64,000 nucleotides of DNA from Sambucus nigra (GCA_949130495.1 OX422221.1:481357659-481421658); one strand, 5' to 3'. Shown: positions 50,501 to 60,918, counted from the stretch's first letter. Numbers and translations are program-made. Notes: a model not told the origin generated them from the letters alone.

Positions 50501-52312
50501 ATTCTCAAACCGGGACTCCTGCGGCTGCGGGTTCAGTTTCTACGAGTTACAAATGTCTCGTGGGAGGTGTTGGTGCCACCCATGGGGACGTTCGGGGGCT
50601 GTTTCGAGTTCTCACCCTCTAACGCCATGTTTTTAAGCTTAAGTCTAGAAATATGCAATTTATCGTCGTATTCTCAAACCGGGAGTCTCGCGGCTGCGGG
50701 GTCAGTTCCTACGAGTTACGTTGGTCCCGTGGGAGGTGTTGGTGCCACCCACGGGGCCGTTAGAGGGTTGTTTCGAGTTTTCACCCTCTAACGCCATATT
50801 TTTAAGCCTAAGTCTAGAAGTATACAAATTATCATCGAATTCTCAAACCGGGAGTCCCGCGGCTCTCGGGTCAGTTCCTACGAGTTACATTGGTCCCGTG
50901 GGAGGTGTTGGTGCCATCCACGGGGCCGTTCGGAGGTTGTTTCGAGTTTTCACCCTCTAACGTCATGTTTTTAAGCCTAAGTCTAGAAATATGCAAATTA
51001 CCGTCGTACTCTCATACCGGGAGACCCGCGGTTGCGTGGTCAGTTCCTACGAGTTACATTGGCTCCGTGGGAGGTGTTGGTCCCACCCACGGGGACGTTC
51101 GGGGGTTGTTTCGAGTTTTCACCCTCTAACGTCATGTTTTTAAGCCTAAGTCTAGAAATATGCAAATTACCGTCGTATTATCAAACCGGGAGTCCCGCGG
51201 CTGCGGGGTTAGTTCCTACGAGTTACATTGGTCCGGTGGGAGGTGTTGTTGCCACCCATGGGGCCGTTAGAGGGTTGTTTCGAGTTTTCACCCTCTAACG
51301 CCATGTTTTTAAGCCTATGTTTAGAAATATGCAAATTATCGTCGAATTATCAAACCGGGAGTCCCGCGACTCTGGGGTCAGTTCCTACGAGTTATAATAG
51401 TCCCGTGGGAGGTGTTGGTGCCACCCATGGGGCCGTTCGGGGACTGTTTTGGATTTTCACCCTCTAACGCCATGTTTTGCTTAAGTCTAGAAATATGCAA
51501 ATTACAGTCGTATTCTCAAAACGAAACTCCCGCGGCTGCGGGGTCAGTTCCTACGAGTTACATTGGTCCCGTGGGAGGTGTTGGTGCCACCCACGGGGCC
51601 GTTCGGGGGTTGTTTTCAGTTTTCACCATTTAACGCCATGTTTTTAAGCCTAAGTGTAGAAATATGCAAATTACCGTCGTACTCTCTAACCAGGAGTCCC
51701 GCGGCTTTGGGGTCAGTTCTACGAGTTACATTGGCCCCGTGGGAGGTATTGGTGCCACCCACGGGGCCATTCGGGGGTTGTTTCGAGTTTTCACCCTCTA
51801 ACGTCATGTTTTTAAGCCTAAGTCTAGAAATATGCAAATTACCGTCGTACTCTCATACCGGGAGACTCGCGGCTGCGTGGTCAGTTCCTACGAGTTACAT
51901 TGGCCCCGTGGGAGGTGTTGGTGCCACCCACGGGGACGTTCGGGGGCTGTTTCAAGTTTTCACCCTCTAACGTCATGTTTTTAAGCCTAAGTCTATAAAT
52001 ATGCAAATTACCGTCGTATTCTCAAACCGGGAGTCCCGCAGCTGCGGGGTTAGTTCCTACGAGTTACATTGGTCCCGTGGGAGGTGTTGGTGCCACACAT
52101 GGTTCCGTTAGAGGGTTGTTTCGAGTTCTCACCCTCTAACGCCATGTTTTTAAGCCTAAATCTAAAAATATGCAAATTACCGTCGTATTCTCAAACCGGG
52201 AGTCCCGCGATTGCGGGGTCAGTTCTTACGAGTTACATTGACCTCGTGGGAGCATCGTGCACTGGGTTATCCCTTTAACCTTTAACGCCGTGTTTTTAAG
52301 CCTAAGTCTAAC
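44582..52312. repeat. satellite array 1: about 46 monomers of 168-169 bp with higher-order structure
   Basis: Each unit runs from GAAATATGCAAATTA(C/T)CGTC through AACCGGGAGTCCCGCGG, GGTCAGTTCCTACGAGTTAC, TTGGTCCCGTGGGAGGTGTT, GGTGCCACCCACGGGG and GTTTTCACCCTCTAACGCCA to TTTTTAAGCCTAAGTCTA. About 10 variable units (44582-46250) are followed by a 2,021-bp twelve-unit higher-order repeat, present twice in full (about 46250-48270, 48271-50291) and once with two units deleted (50292-51976), then two more units. The last unit is truncated. The unit length is not a multiple of three, so the many short frames over it are repeat artefacts. Confidence 0.95.
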
Positions 52313-53085
52313 TAGGGGTTGTAAATTTCCATAATTGGGGGTTGTGGCAAAGTAATTACACGAATAGAGCTAGTGAGAGTCATATCAATAAGATTTCTTT
52401 GTTCTCCAACAAACAGGATTGAATGATAGAATTGGGGCTGGTGGGAAGAGTCTTATCAGGTTGTAAAGTCAATTTCTCAATATGAGGAGCTTTGGGACCT
52501 TTTCTATTCGCTTGAGTCCATTCTTCTTCTCCAGTTACATTAGTGGTGGTAGCTTTAGTGTCAGGATTTATCATCCACACTCTTTTAATTTTGGGGCATT
52601 TGGATATATTATGGCCAAAGGCAACATAGTGGGGACATGAGTTGGTCATAGCTTGCTATTTAACCTTAACACAAGTGGAAGAACCATCCTCCAAAATGAG
52701 GTTAATGGAGTTTGGGTAGCTAACTTTTGTCACCATTTCAATGCAAATCCTAGTAAAGCTAATTCTATTCATATTTCTAGTGACTGAATCAGCATAGATG
52801 GGGATTCCTATGGCACTAGCAATGTGATTGAGGCCTTTAACAGTCCAATATTGCATAGGGATGTTGGGGAAGAGCACCCAAACTATAACTCTAATAGTAT
52901 CCTCTTTAAAGAACTTGAAGCCATGTTTCCATTTATTCAAAATGTTGGGGTTCCCCACGAAGTTCTAAGGGCCATTTTCCACCACCTCATCTCTGTAAAT
53001 GGGGCTGTGATATTTAAAGAAAAAGTATCCATCATCATGAGCAAACATTTTTCTCTTCATTCAACTCTTCTAGTCTTATCACATT
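52313..53085 (-). pseudogene. LINE ORF1-like fragment (DUF4283 and zinc knuckle) inside CACTA-I
   Basis: Minus-strand reading from about 53085: YFFFKYHSPIYRDEVVENGP, GNPNILNKWKHGFKFF, then VIVWVLFPNIPMQYW, GLNHIASAIGIPIYAD and FTRICIEM, the DUF4283 pattern. The knuckle reads CPHYVAFGHNISKCP, with Tyr in place of the second Cys. Stops lie at about 52957 and 52653. DUF4283 is the RNA-binding part of plant LINE ORF1-like proteins. The copy is clearly different from the one at 61876-62957, so it did not come from the LINE that hosts CACTA-I. Confidence 0.65.
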
Positions 53086-53138
53086 GGTTACCAAGAAAAA
53101 GTATTCAATTCTGCTTTGTGTTGGGGATATGAACTAAA

Positions 53139-53285
53139 GTTTGGTTACCAAGGAAGCTTTGGATATATTTAGTAGTTTATCATGGCTTTGGCCTAATCGT
53201 TCTAAAAGTAATATGTTCATTACTAGCTTAGATGAAGAGGAGACTCTTAGTGTGGTTAGCAATCTCAACATTAAAAGCTGGACTA
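53139..53285 (+). pseudogene. LINE reverse transcriptase fragment inside CACTA-I
   Basis: A short plus-strand frame reads [20 protein letters not shown], then [20 protein letters not shown], matching the segment downstream of the YADD box in plant L1-type RT (pattern A-L-x2-F-x3-S-G-L-x-x-N-x-x-K-S). It opposes the DUF4283 fragment at 52313-53085 and is cut off by TA-rich sequence at about 53290. Confidence 0.5.
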
Positions 53286-53529
53286 ATATGCATGTATATA
53301 TATGTATATATATAACTGTATATGCATGTTTATAACTGTATATATATGCATATATATATATACCAGTATATATACTGTATATATACTGCTCTGCATATAT
53401 ATGCAGTATATATACTAGTATATATATGCATATATAAGCAGTATATATACTAGTATATATATGCATATATATGCAATATATATACTGCATATATATGCAG
53501 AGCAGTATATATACTAGTATATATATGCA

Positions 53530-53600
<71 letters not shown>

Positions 53601-53764
53601 TGCAGATTATATACTACAGTGTATATATATGCAGTATATATTATATAGTATATATAGTATGTATATATATACATATATGCAGATTATATATTGCAGTGTA
53701 TATATATACAATATATATATACTCTGCAGTACACTGCATATGTATATATATACAGCATATATAT
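53286..53764. repeat. TA-rich block with (TA)n and GCATATATATGC palindromes
   Basis: About 480 bp of TATATA with frequent GCA/TGC and ACTAGT interruptions, and a pure TA run of about 32 units (53530-53594). It can extrude cruciforms. The Tyr/Ile-only frames over it are artefacts. It separates the LINE fragments from array 2. Confidence 0.9.
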
Positions 53765-56700
53765 ACGCGACTGGTTCCTACGACTCACATTGGTCCCGTG
53801 CGAGATGTTCGTGACTCTTATGGGACCGTTTTGTGTTCATTTTACGTTTTCACCCTTCGGTGGCATGTTTTTATGCTTCAGTCTAACTTTTTGCAAATTT
53901 ACGTTGTACACTCAAACCGGGAGCCCCGTGACTACGCGGTCGGTTCCTACGAGTCGCATTGGTCCCATGCGAGGTGTTCGTGACTCTTACGAGACCATTT
54001 TGTGGTTGTTTTACGTTTTCACCCTTCGATGGCATGTTTTTATGCTTAAGTCTAATTTTTTGCAAATTTACGTCGTACACTCAAATCGCGAGTCCCGTGA
54101 CTACGCGGTCTGTTCCTATGAGTCGGATTGGTCCCGTGCGAGGTGTTCGTGACTCTTACGGGACCGTTCGGTGTTTTTTTTAGGTTTTCATCCTTCGATG
54201 GCATGTTTTTATGCTTAGGTCTAACTTTTTGCAAATTTACGTCGTACACTCAAACCGGGAGCCCCGTGAATACACGGTATGTTCCTACGATTTACATTGA
54301 TCCCGTGCGAGCTGTTCGTGACTCTTATGGGACCGTTTTGTGGGTGTTTTACGTTTTCACCATTCGATGGCATGTTTTTATGCTTAAGTTTAATTTTTTA
54401 CAAATTTACGTCGCACACTCAAACCGGGAGCGCCGTGACTACACGGTCAGTTCCTACGATTCACATTGGTCCCGTGCGAGGTGTTCGTGACTCTTACGGG
54501 ACCGTTTTGTTGCTGTTTTACGTTTTCACCCTTCGATGGCATGTTTTTATGCTTAAATCTATTTTTTTACAAATTTACGTCTTACACTCCAACCGGGAGC
54601 GCCGTAACTACGCGGTCGGTTCCTACGAGCTACATTGGTCCCGTGCGAGGTGTTCGTGACTCTTACGGGACCGTTTAAGGTTGTTTTACGTTTTCACCCT
54701 TCGATCGCATGCAAGTCTAACTTTTTGTAAATTTACGTCGTACACTCAAACCGGGAGCCCCGTGACTACGTCGTCGGTTCCTACAAGTCACATTGATCCG
54801 GTATGAGGTGTTCGTGACTCTTACCGGACCGTTTAGTGTCTATTTTAGATTTTCACCCTTAGATGGCATGTTTTTATGCTCTAGTATAATTTTTTGCAAA
54901 TTTGCATCGTACACTCAAGTCGGAAGCCCCGTTACTATGCGGTCGGTTCCTACGAGTCACATTGGTCCCGTGCGAGGTGTTCGTGACTCTTACGGGACCG
55001 TTTTGTGCTTGTTGTACGTTTTCACCCTTCGACGGCATGTTTTATGCTCAAGTTTATTTTTTTTGCAAATTTATGCTGTACACTCTAACCGGGAGCCCCG
55101 TGACTATGCTGTCGGTTCCTATGAGTTACATTAGTCCCGTGCGAGGTGTTCGTGACTCTTATCGGACCGTTTTATGGCTGTTTTATATTTTCACCCTTCG
55201 ATGGCATGTTTTTATGCTTAAGTCTAACTTTTTGTAAATTTACGTTTTACACCCCAGCCGGGAGCCCCGCGCCTACGTGGTCGGTCCTACGAGTTACATT
55301 GGTCCCGTGCGAGGTATTCGTGACTCTTACGGGACCGTTTTAAGGTTGTTTTCCGTTTTCACCCTTCGATGGCATGCAAGTCTAACTTTTTGTAAATTTA
55401 CGTCGTACACTCAAATCGGGAGCCCCGTCACTACGTCGTCGGTTCCTACAAGTAACATTGGTCCGGTACGAGGTGTTCGTGACTCTTACCGGACCGTTTA
55501 GTGTCTATTTTAGATTTTCACCCTTCGATGGCACGTTTTTATGCTCTAATCTATTTTTTTGCAAATTTGCATCGTACACTCAACTCGGAAGCCCCGTTAC
55601 TATGTGGTCGGTTCCTACGAGTCACATTGGTCCCGTACGAGGTGTTCGTGACTCTTACGGGACCGTTTTATGCTTGTTGTACGTTTTCACCCTTCGATGG
55701 CATGTTTTTATGCTCAAGTTTAATTTTTTTGCAAATTTATGCTGTACACTCTAACCGGGAGCCCCGTGACTACGCGGTCGGTTCCTATGAGTTACATTAG
55801 TCCCGTGCGAGGTGTTCGTGACTCTTATCGAACTGTTTTATGGCTGTTTTACGTTTTCACCCTTCGATGGCATGTTTTTATGCTTAAGTCTAACTTTTTG
55901 CAAATTTATGTCGTACACTCTAGCTGGGAGCCCCGCGACTACGTGGTCGGTCCTACGAGTTACATTGGTCCCGTGCGAGGTGTTCGTGACTCTTATGGGA
56001 CCGTTTTAAGGCTGTTTTACATTTTCACCCTTCGATGGCATATTTTTTATGCTTAAGTCTAAATTTTTACAAATTTACGTCCTACACTCAAACCGAGAGC
56101 CCCGTGACTATGCGGTCGGTTCCTACGAGTCACATTGGTCTCGTGCGAGGGGTTCGTGACTCTTACGGGACCGTTTAAAGGCTATTTTATGTTTTCACCC
56201 TTTGATGGCATGTTTTTATACTCAAGTCTATTTTTTATCAAATTTCCGTCATACACTCAAACCGGGAGCCCCGTGACTACGTGATTGATTCCTACGAGTC
56301 ACATTGGTCCCGTGCGAGGTGTTCGTGACTCTTACGGGACCTTTTTGTGTTTGTTTTACGTTTTCACCCTTTGATGGCATATTTTTATGCTTTAAGTCTA
56401 ATTTTTTTCAAATTTACGTCGTACACTCCAACCGGGAGCCTCGTGACTATGCGGTCGGTTCCTACGAGTTACATTGGTCCCGTGCGAGGTGTTTGTTACT
56501 CTTACCGGACCGTTTTAAGGCTGTTTTACATTTTCACCCTTCGATGGCATGTTTTTATACTTAAGTTTATTTTTTTTCAAATTTACGCCGTACACTCACC
56601 CGGGAGCCCCGTGACTACGCGGTCGGTTCCTACGAGTCACATTGGTCCCGTGCGAGGTGTTCGTGACTCTTACTAGACCATTTTGTTGTTGTTTTACGTT

Positions 56701-57093
56701 TTCACCCTTCGACGGCATGTTTTTATGCTTAAGTCTAATTTTTTGCAAATTTACGTCGTACACTCAAATCGCGAGTCCCGTGACGACGCGGTCTGTTCCT
56801 ATGAGTCGCATTGATCCCGTGCGAGGTGTTCGTGACTCTTACGGGACCGTTTGGTGTTTGTTTTAGGTTTTCATCCTTCGATGGCATATTTTTATGCTTA
56901 AGTCTAACTTTTTGCAAATTTACGTCGTACACTCAAACCGGGAGCCCCGTGACTACACGGTCTGTTCCTACGATTTACATTGATCCCATGCGATGTGTTC
57001 GTGACTCTTACGGGACCGTTTTGTGGATGTTTTACATTTTCATCATTCGATGGCATGTTTTTATGCTTATCGTCGTATTCTGAAATCGGGAGT
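53765..57093. repeat. satellite array 2: about 20 monomers of about 166-170 bp, diverged sister of array 1
   Basis: Units run CGGTTCCTACGAGT-ACATTGG, TCCCGTGCGAGGTGTTCGTG, ACTCTTACGGGACCGTTT, TACGTTTTCACCCTTCGATG, GCATGTTTTTATGCTTAAGT and TTTGCAAATTTACGTCGTAC. Order and many words equal those of array 1. A four-unit repeat of 666 bp is duplicated at about 54660-55990. The first units (53940-54300) and last units (56620-56985) are near-identical at a spacing of 2,683 bp, about 16 units. The final 26 bases (57068-57093) switch to the array 1 type. Confidence 0.9.
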
Positions 57094-57420
57094 CTAAAAT
57101 ATTTTCAACATATTATCTAACAATCAAACCAATAATTATCCCGTACTCCTTCTAATTATCACATATTCCTTCAAACATACTATCCAACAACAAGCCAACA
57201 ACCAATAATTATCCCGTACTCCTTCTATCATCTAAAAGATTTAATAAATAATGCATATTAATTATATAGCTACTTTAGTTAAAGTAAAGAGTACCTGGTG
57301 TGTAATGAAGAACTGGTATGTAATGAAGAAGTGGTATTTAATTGGTATGTAATAATGTATGTGAGCATTCAATTTCTATAAAATTGGATGAACAAATAAA
57401 AAATATCATAAAGTTTACCA

Positions 57421-57470
57421 TGATATGTGTAGGTAGTAGCGTTGCACCTCTATCCGGATGCTCACTCACT
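57421..57470 (-). CDS. possible small exon in CACTA-I
   Basis: Minus strand: a TATTTCACAG acceptor, then an open segment reading SEHPDRGATLLPTHIM, then ATG/GTAAAC as donor. Short but coding-like in codon composition. Product unknown; it may be a relic of the element's own TNPA-like gene. Confidence 0.25.
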
Positions 57471-57786
57471 GTGAAATACCAAATCTGAAAAAATATTTAC
57501 ACTCCGTTAAAATAATTGGTTAATTTAAACACTCCGTTAATTTCGGGGACAATATGTCGTTAAAATATGAGGGTCACTATGACGACATATTCCCCCTGAA
57601 CCGTTAATTCCAGGGGCACTATGAGGGTCTGGTTAGGTTAATTACAGGGGCACTATGAGGGTCTGGTTAATCCAGTAGAGAAAGGACTCAAGTCAGGAAC
57701 ATGAAACAAAGAAAATGACTGTAAAGTTAGTATAATAGATCATAATATTCAAGAAATAAATGTAAATATAATTTACTTATGAACCT

Positions 57787-57862
57787 GCATAGTTTCAATC
57801 TGCCTCAAAAGAGACCTAGTAGATTCAGGAACTTGAGTAATCAACTCTGCAACCATTTCCTA
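57787..57862 (-). CDS. possible exon in CACTA-I
   Basis: Minus strand: an ATTATAG acceptor, then 25 open codons (EMVAELITQVPESTRSLLRQ, then IETMQ), then CAG/GTTC. The segment is amphipathic and helical in character. The phase does not join simply with the exon candidate at 57421, so an exon boundary or the model is wrong. Confidence 0.25.
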
Positions 57863-58286
57863 TAATGTACTTTCTACGAGGTTTTCCATTAACCATATAA
57901 TACAAAAAGGAAAAAAATGATAAAAATAAAAATTAGGACTAAAATACCAAATATACTAAAATCGATTAATATGAATATTAACATCCTAAAATCTAAATAT
58001 GTGATATAAATTGGCTTACCCAAAGTTTTTTTTTCTAATATTAACAACCTAGTAGGTTGTAAGACTAAAGTTTCAAAAACATTATCTCACACTATTTTTA
58101 CTTTTACATTAAATTATCTATATATACTATATATATAGATAAAAAATATTATCCAAAATTCAAATCATTAAAATTATCTATATATACTATATATATTGTG
58201 TATAAATTGTAAAGATATGTAAACTATATATACATATATTAATGGAATCTACATAAATTAATGGAGAAAAAGAAAAAAATTTACCT

Positions 58287-58476
58287 GGGAGAGAGCTGGG
58301 GCTGGGGCTGGGGCTGGGGCTGGAGCTGGAGCTAGGGCGGAGCTGGGGCCGCTGCTGCTAGTAGGTTGAAGTTGAGGAATACGTGTTTGACTAACCTCCT
58401 TAGAACTCCAACTGATTGACGAGATTGAATCGCCATGTTTTAGCGCTAGGTCATCAACATCTGACGAGAGAGAGAG
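58287..58476 (-). CDS. possible Pro/Ala-rich N-terminal exon in CACTA-I
   Basis: Minus-strand frame: SDVDDLALKHGDSISSISWS, SKEVSQTRIPQLQPTSSSGP, then an (Ala-Pro)n tract made by GGGGCT hexamers on plus (58294-58330), ending CAG/GTAAAT. It is open for over 60 codons but has no ATG in frame nearby. Pro/Ala-rich starts are common in plant transposase-associated proteins; the identity is not established. Confidence 0.3.
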
Positions 58477-58515
58477 AAGCGGGCAAATGAAAAAAGAAAT
58501 TAGCGCGCCTCTTTA

Positions 58516-59138
58516 TTTTTTAGGAATGACCTGGTCACGGCCTAAAGCCATGACCCACCATCTCAACCCACCACACACTTGGAGCTCTGCCTGCGACCTG
58601 ATTGACGAAGAATGGTCACGGCCTACAGCAGCTATCAAATGAGGTATGGTCACAGCCCGTAGCCGTGACCCATACCAAGAAATGGTCACGGCCCAAAGCC
58701 GTGACCCTCGATCTGTGATGCGCGACCCTTCTCATCCAACCTATAGTGCTTGAATGAGGTATAGTCACAGCCCATCGCCGTGACCCACGCCCAGAAATGG
58801 TCACGGCCCTAAGTCGTGACCCTCAATGTGTGTACTCACTTCTTCCTCATGCCATGGGTCACGGACTTGGTCCGTGACCCATCCGCGACCAAGCTTGGAG
58901 GGAATTTTAGCGTGAGTTTGGCGCCAAGATGGTCACGACCTGGTCACGGCCCAAGTCCGCGACCATTGTAGTCACGGCCCAAGTCCGTGACCACTTCCAG
59001 AGCATCAATAATTTAGTATGGTAATAAATATGGTCACGACAAATATGGAGTGGGTCACGGCCCAAGTCCGCGACGAGCTGGTCGCGGACTTGGGCCATGA
59101 CCCACTGGGCGTGGCCATTCGCAGGATTTGGTGTAGTG
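58516..59138. repeat. right subterminal repeats and terminus of CACTA-I
   Basis: Repeated GGTCACGGCC(C/T)A-AG-CCGTGACC motifs in both senses, the same family as at 43450-43990, followed by the terminus TTTGGTGTAGTG at 59127-59138. Confidence 0.8.
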
Positions 59139-60400
59139 TAAACTTAGTCGAAGACATAGCAGCTAAAGAATGGATAGGTATCGAGCATAACACATGTTTG
59201 ATAAGGATCAACTTTCCTCCCATAGATAAGCACTTAGACTTACAGGTACTTAATTTAGTCCTGATCTTCAATATTAAGTGTTTAAAATAGGATCTTTTAT
59301 TTTTACCAACATAAATGGGACAACCCAAATAGATAATAGGGAATTTCTTTATAGATAAATCTGTAAAGGTGCTTATTGCAGTAGCTGATTGAGAGGAGAT
59401 TTTATTAGAGATGAATATTTGACTTTTGTTCTTGTTGATCTACTACCCTGCAACCCTTTCATAGTCATTCAACACTCCCATAATCATATTAAGATCTTTT
59501 TTAGCTCCAGAGGAAAAAAAAATAATATCATCATCATAGGCAAGATGGTTGAATCTAGGACAACCAAAAAGGAAGTTTGAAACTAATCATTTTTTGAAGA
59601 ACTTTATTAAGATTTCTAGATAATGCCTCAACCATTAAGATAAAAAGGCTTGGAGATAATGTATATCCTTGTCTAAGACCTCTATGATTTTGGAAAAAAC
59701 CATTGGCTTGGCCATTAATAACCACTGAGAACCAGCAATTAGAAATATTCCTCCATATCAAATCTATCCAACGCTCTGAGAAACCAAATATTCTCAAAAC
59801 ATGAATAAGAAAAATCCAAGAAACCTTGTCATAAGCTTTAGTCAGATCTAATTTAAAGACCAAAATGTCTCCAAAATTCTTTTGATTGATCATGGATACC
59901 ACTTCTTAAGCCAACATAGCATTCTCTAGCATATCTCTCCCTTGTATGAATCCACTCTGATTGGTTGAAATAATAGTAGTAAGGACCACTCCTAACCTAT
60001 TAGCCAAAAGCTTGGAAATAACTTTATTAAAGAAGTTAACCAAACTTATAGGTCTAAAGTGAGAGAAAGAGAAGAGGACATCCCTTTAGCCATATCCATC
60101 CCCAAAAAGTAACCTTGAATACCTTGGACCACATCAAACTCCATAATATAGAAACATTTTTTAAAAAAGAAACCATCAAATCCATCCGGGCTAGGGTTAC
60201 TATTACAATCCATCTGCCAAACCACTATTTTAATTTCTTCCCTATCAGGAGTAGAGGACAGTATCACATTAACTTCCTGAGATATAGATCTGTCTATAAT
60301 CTCTAAGAAGATATCATCTTCTTGTATAATGGACCCAATGTTCTTGGAGAATTGATCTTTGAAGAACTCCATAGCAACAGTTTTCACTTCATCATCCTCT
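59139..60400 (-). pseudogene. LINE reverse transcriptase, 5' side of the CACTA-I insertion
   Basis: Minus strand from about 60390: QMDCNSNPSPDGFDGFFFKK, FKLDLTKAYDKVSW (catalytic Asp region, 59840-59800), NGQANGFFQNHRGLRQGYTL followed by SPSLFILMVEALS, and LAYDDDIIFF at about 59520-59544, where the family has YADD (Ala to Asp; codons 59527-59538). MGCPIYVGKNKRS and SMGGKLILIKHVLCSIPIHS follow (59328-59200). The reading is cut by CACTA-I at 59139 and resumes at 43449. Frameshifts and stops are frequent. The RT copies LINE RNA at the nicked target. Confidence 0.8.
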
Positions 60401-60918
60401 TTTCTTAAAATCCCTTGACTATCAAGAATTTCATAAATGGATAATCTACTCCTTTTGACTCTGACAGCTTCATGGAAAATGCTGAATTTTTATCTCCTTC
60501 ATGAAGCTATATTTCATGAGCTTTTTGCTTCCAGAATTGACCCTCAATGGATAATGATTGATTACATTTAGCCTGAGTAAAGGATAAGTTTTCTCAATTT
60601 TCTTCACTGGGATCCATATCAAATTTCATTTCTTGAACAAACAAGTCATCTTCTGCAAGTCTGCCTGCTGAAAAATATCCCCATAAGTTTGTCTACTCCA
60701 GCTTGAGAGAGTTTTTCTAAGAGCTTTGAGTTTGAGAGAAATATATATTAAAGGATTATTATGAGAAACTGATTGCTAAATGTTAGACACCAATTGCTAG
60801 AAATTAGGATGCGTGCACCAAAAATGAAGAAATTTAAATGGCCTAGGTTTGAGTACCAAAGGTATTTTGAAATATAAGTAGAAGAGGACAATGATCAGAA
60901 TAACTCCGTTGAGATGTT
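60401..60918 (-). pseudogene. LINE linker between endonuclease and RT
   Basis: Minus-strand fragments such as LSSWSRQTYGDIFQQADLQK and NSGSKKLMKYSFMKE match the helical linker of plant L1 ORF2 but change frame several times. No separate function. Confidence 0.5.

Larger units (their letters stand above)
57094..58515 (-). other. single-copy part of CACTA-I with possible exons
   Basis: AT-rich DNA. Near 57130-57240 the segment AATAATTATCCCGTACTCCT TCTA recurs twice. A 34-bp tandem duplication lies at 57604-57671 (TTAATT-CAGGGGCACTATGAG...), next to an inverted pair GGGGACAATATGTCG / CGACATATTCCCC (57544-57594). Possible minus-strand exons are listed separately. Confidence 0.4.
43450..59138 (-). 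mobile_element. CACTA-I: 15.7 kb non-autonomous CACTA transposon carrying satellite arrays
   Basis: Left end CACTACACCAAAACTGGCGA at 43450 and right end (minus) CACTACACCAAATCCTGCGA at 59138. The first 32 bases of the ends agree at 27 positions. TAA lies on both sides (43447-43449, 59139-59141), the 3-bp target duplication of CACTA elements. Subterminal repeats fill about 540 bp on the left and 620 bp on the right. No transposase-like (TNPD) or TNPA-like frame was recognised, so it must be moved in trans. The interior is two satellite arrays, two LINE fragments, a TA-rich block and a few possible exons on the minus strand near the right end; I set the strand from these exons only. Confidence 0.85.

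Noticed and set aside
44656..52278. Dozens of similar short frames (about 79 residues) on the plus strand that look like a repeat protein family
   Set aside because: They restart every monomer because the 168-169 bp unit is not a multiple of three, and they also appear in other frames and on the minus strand. They are artefacts of the satellite.
53450..53983. Tyr/Ile-rich frames
   Set aside because: Direct translation of (TA)n repeats, open on both strands.
44582..57093. CRISPR-like regular repeats
   Set aside because: The units are contiguous long satellite monomers without unique spacers, in plant DNA full of transposons.
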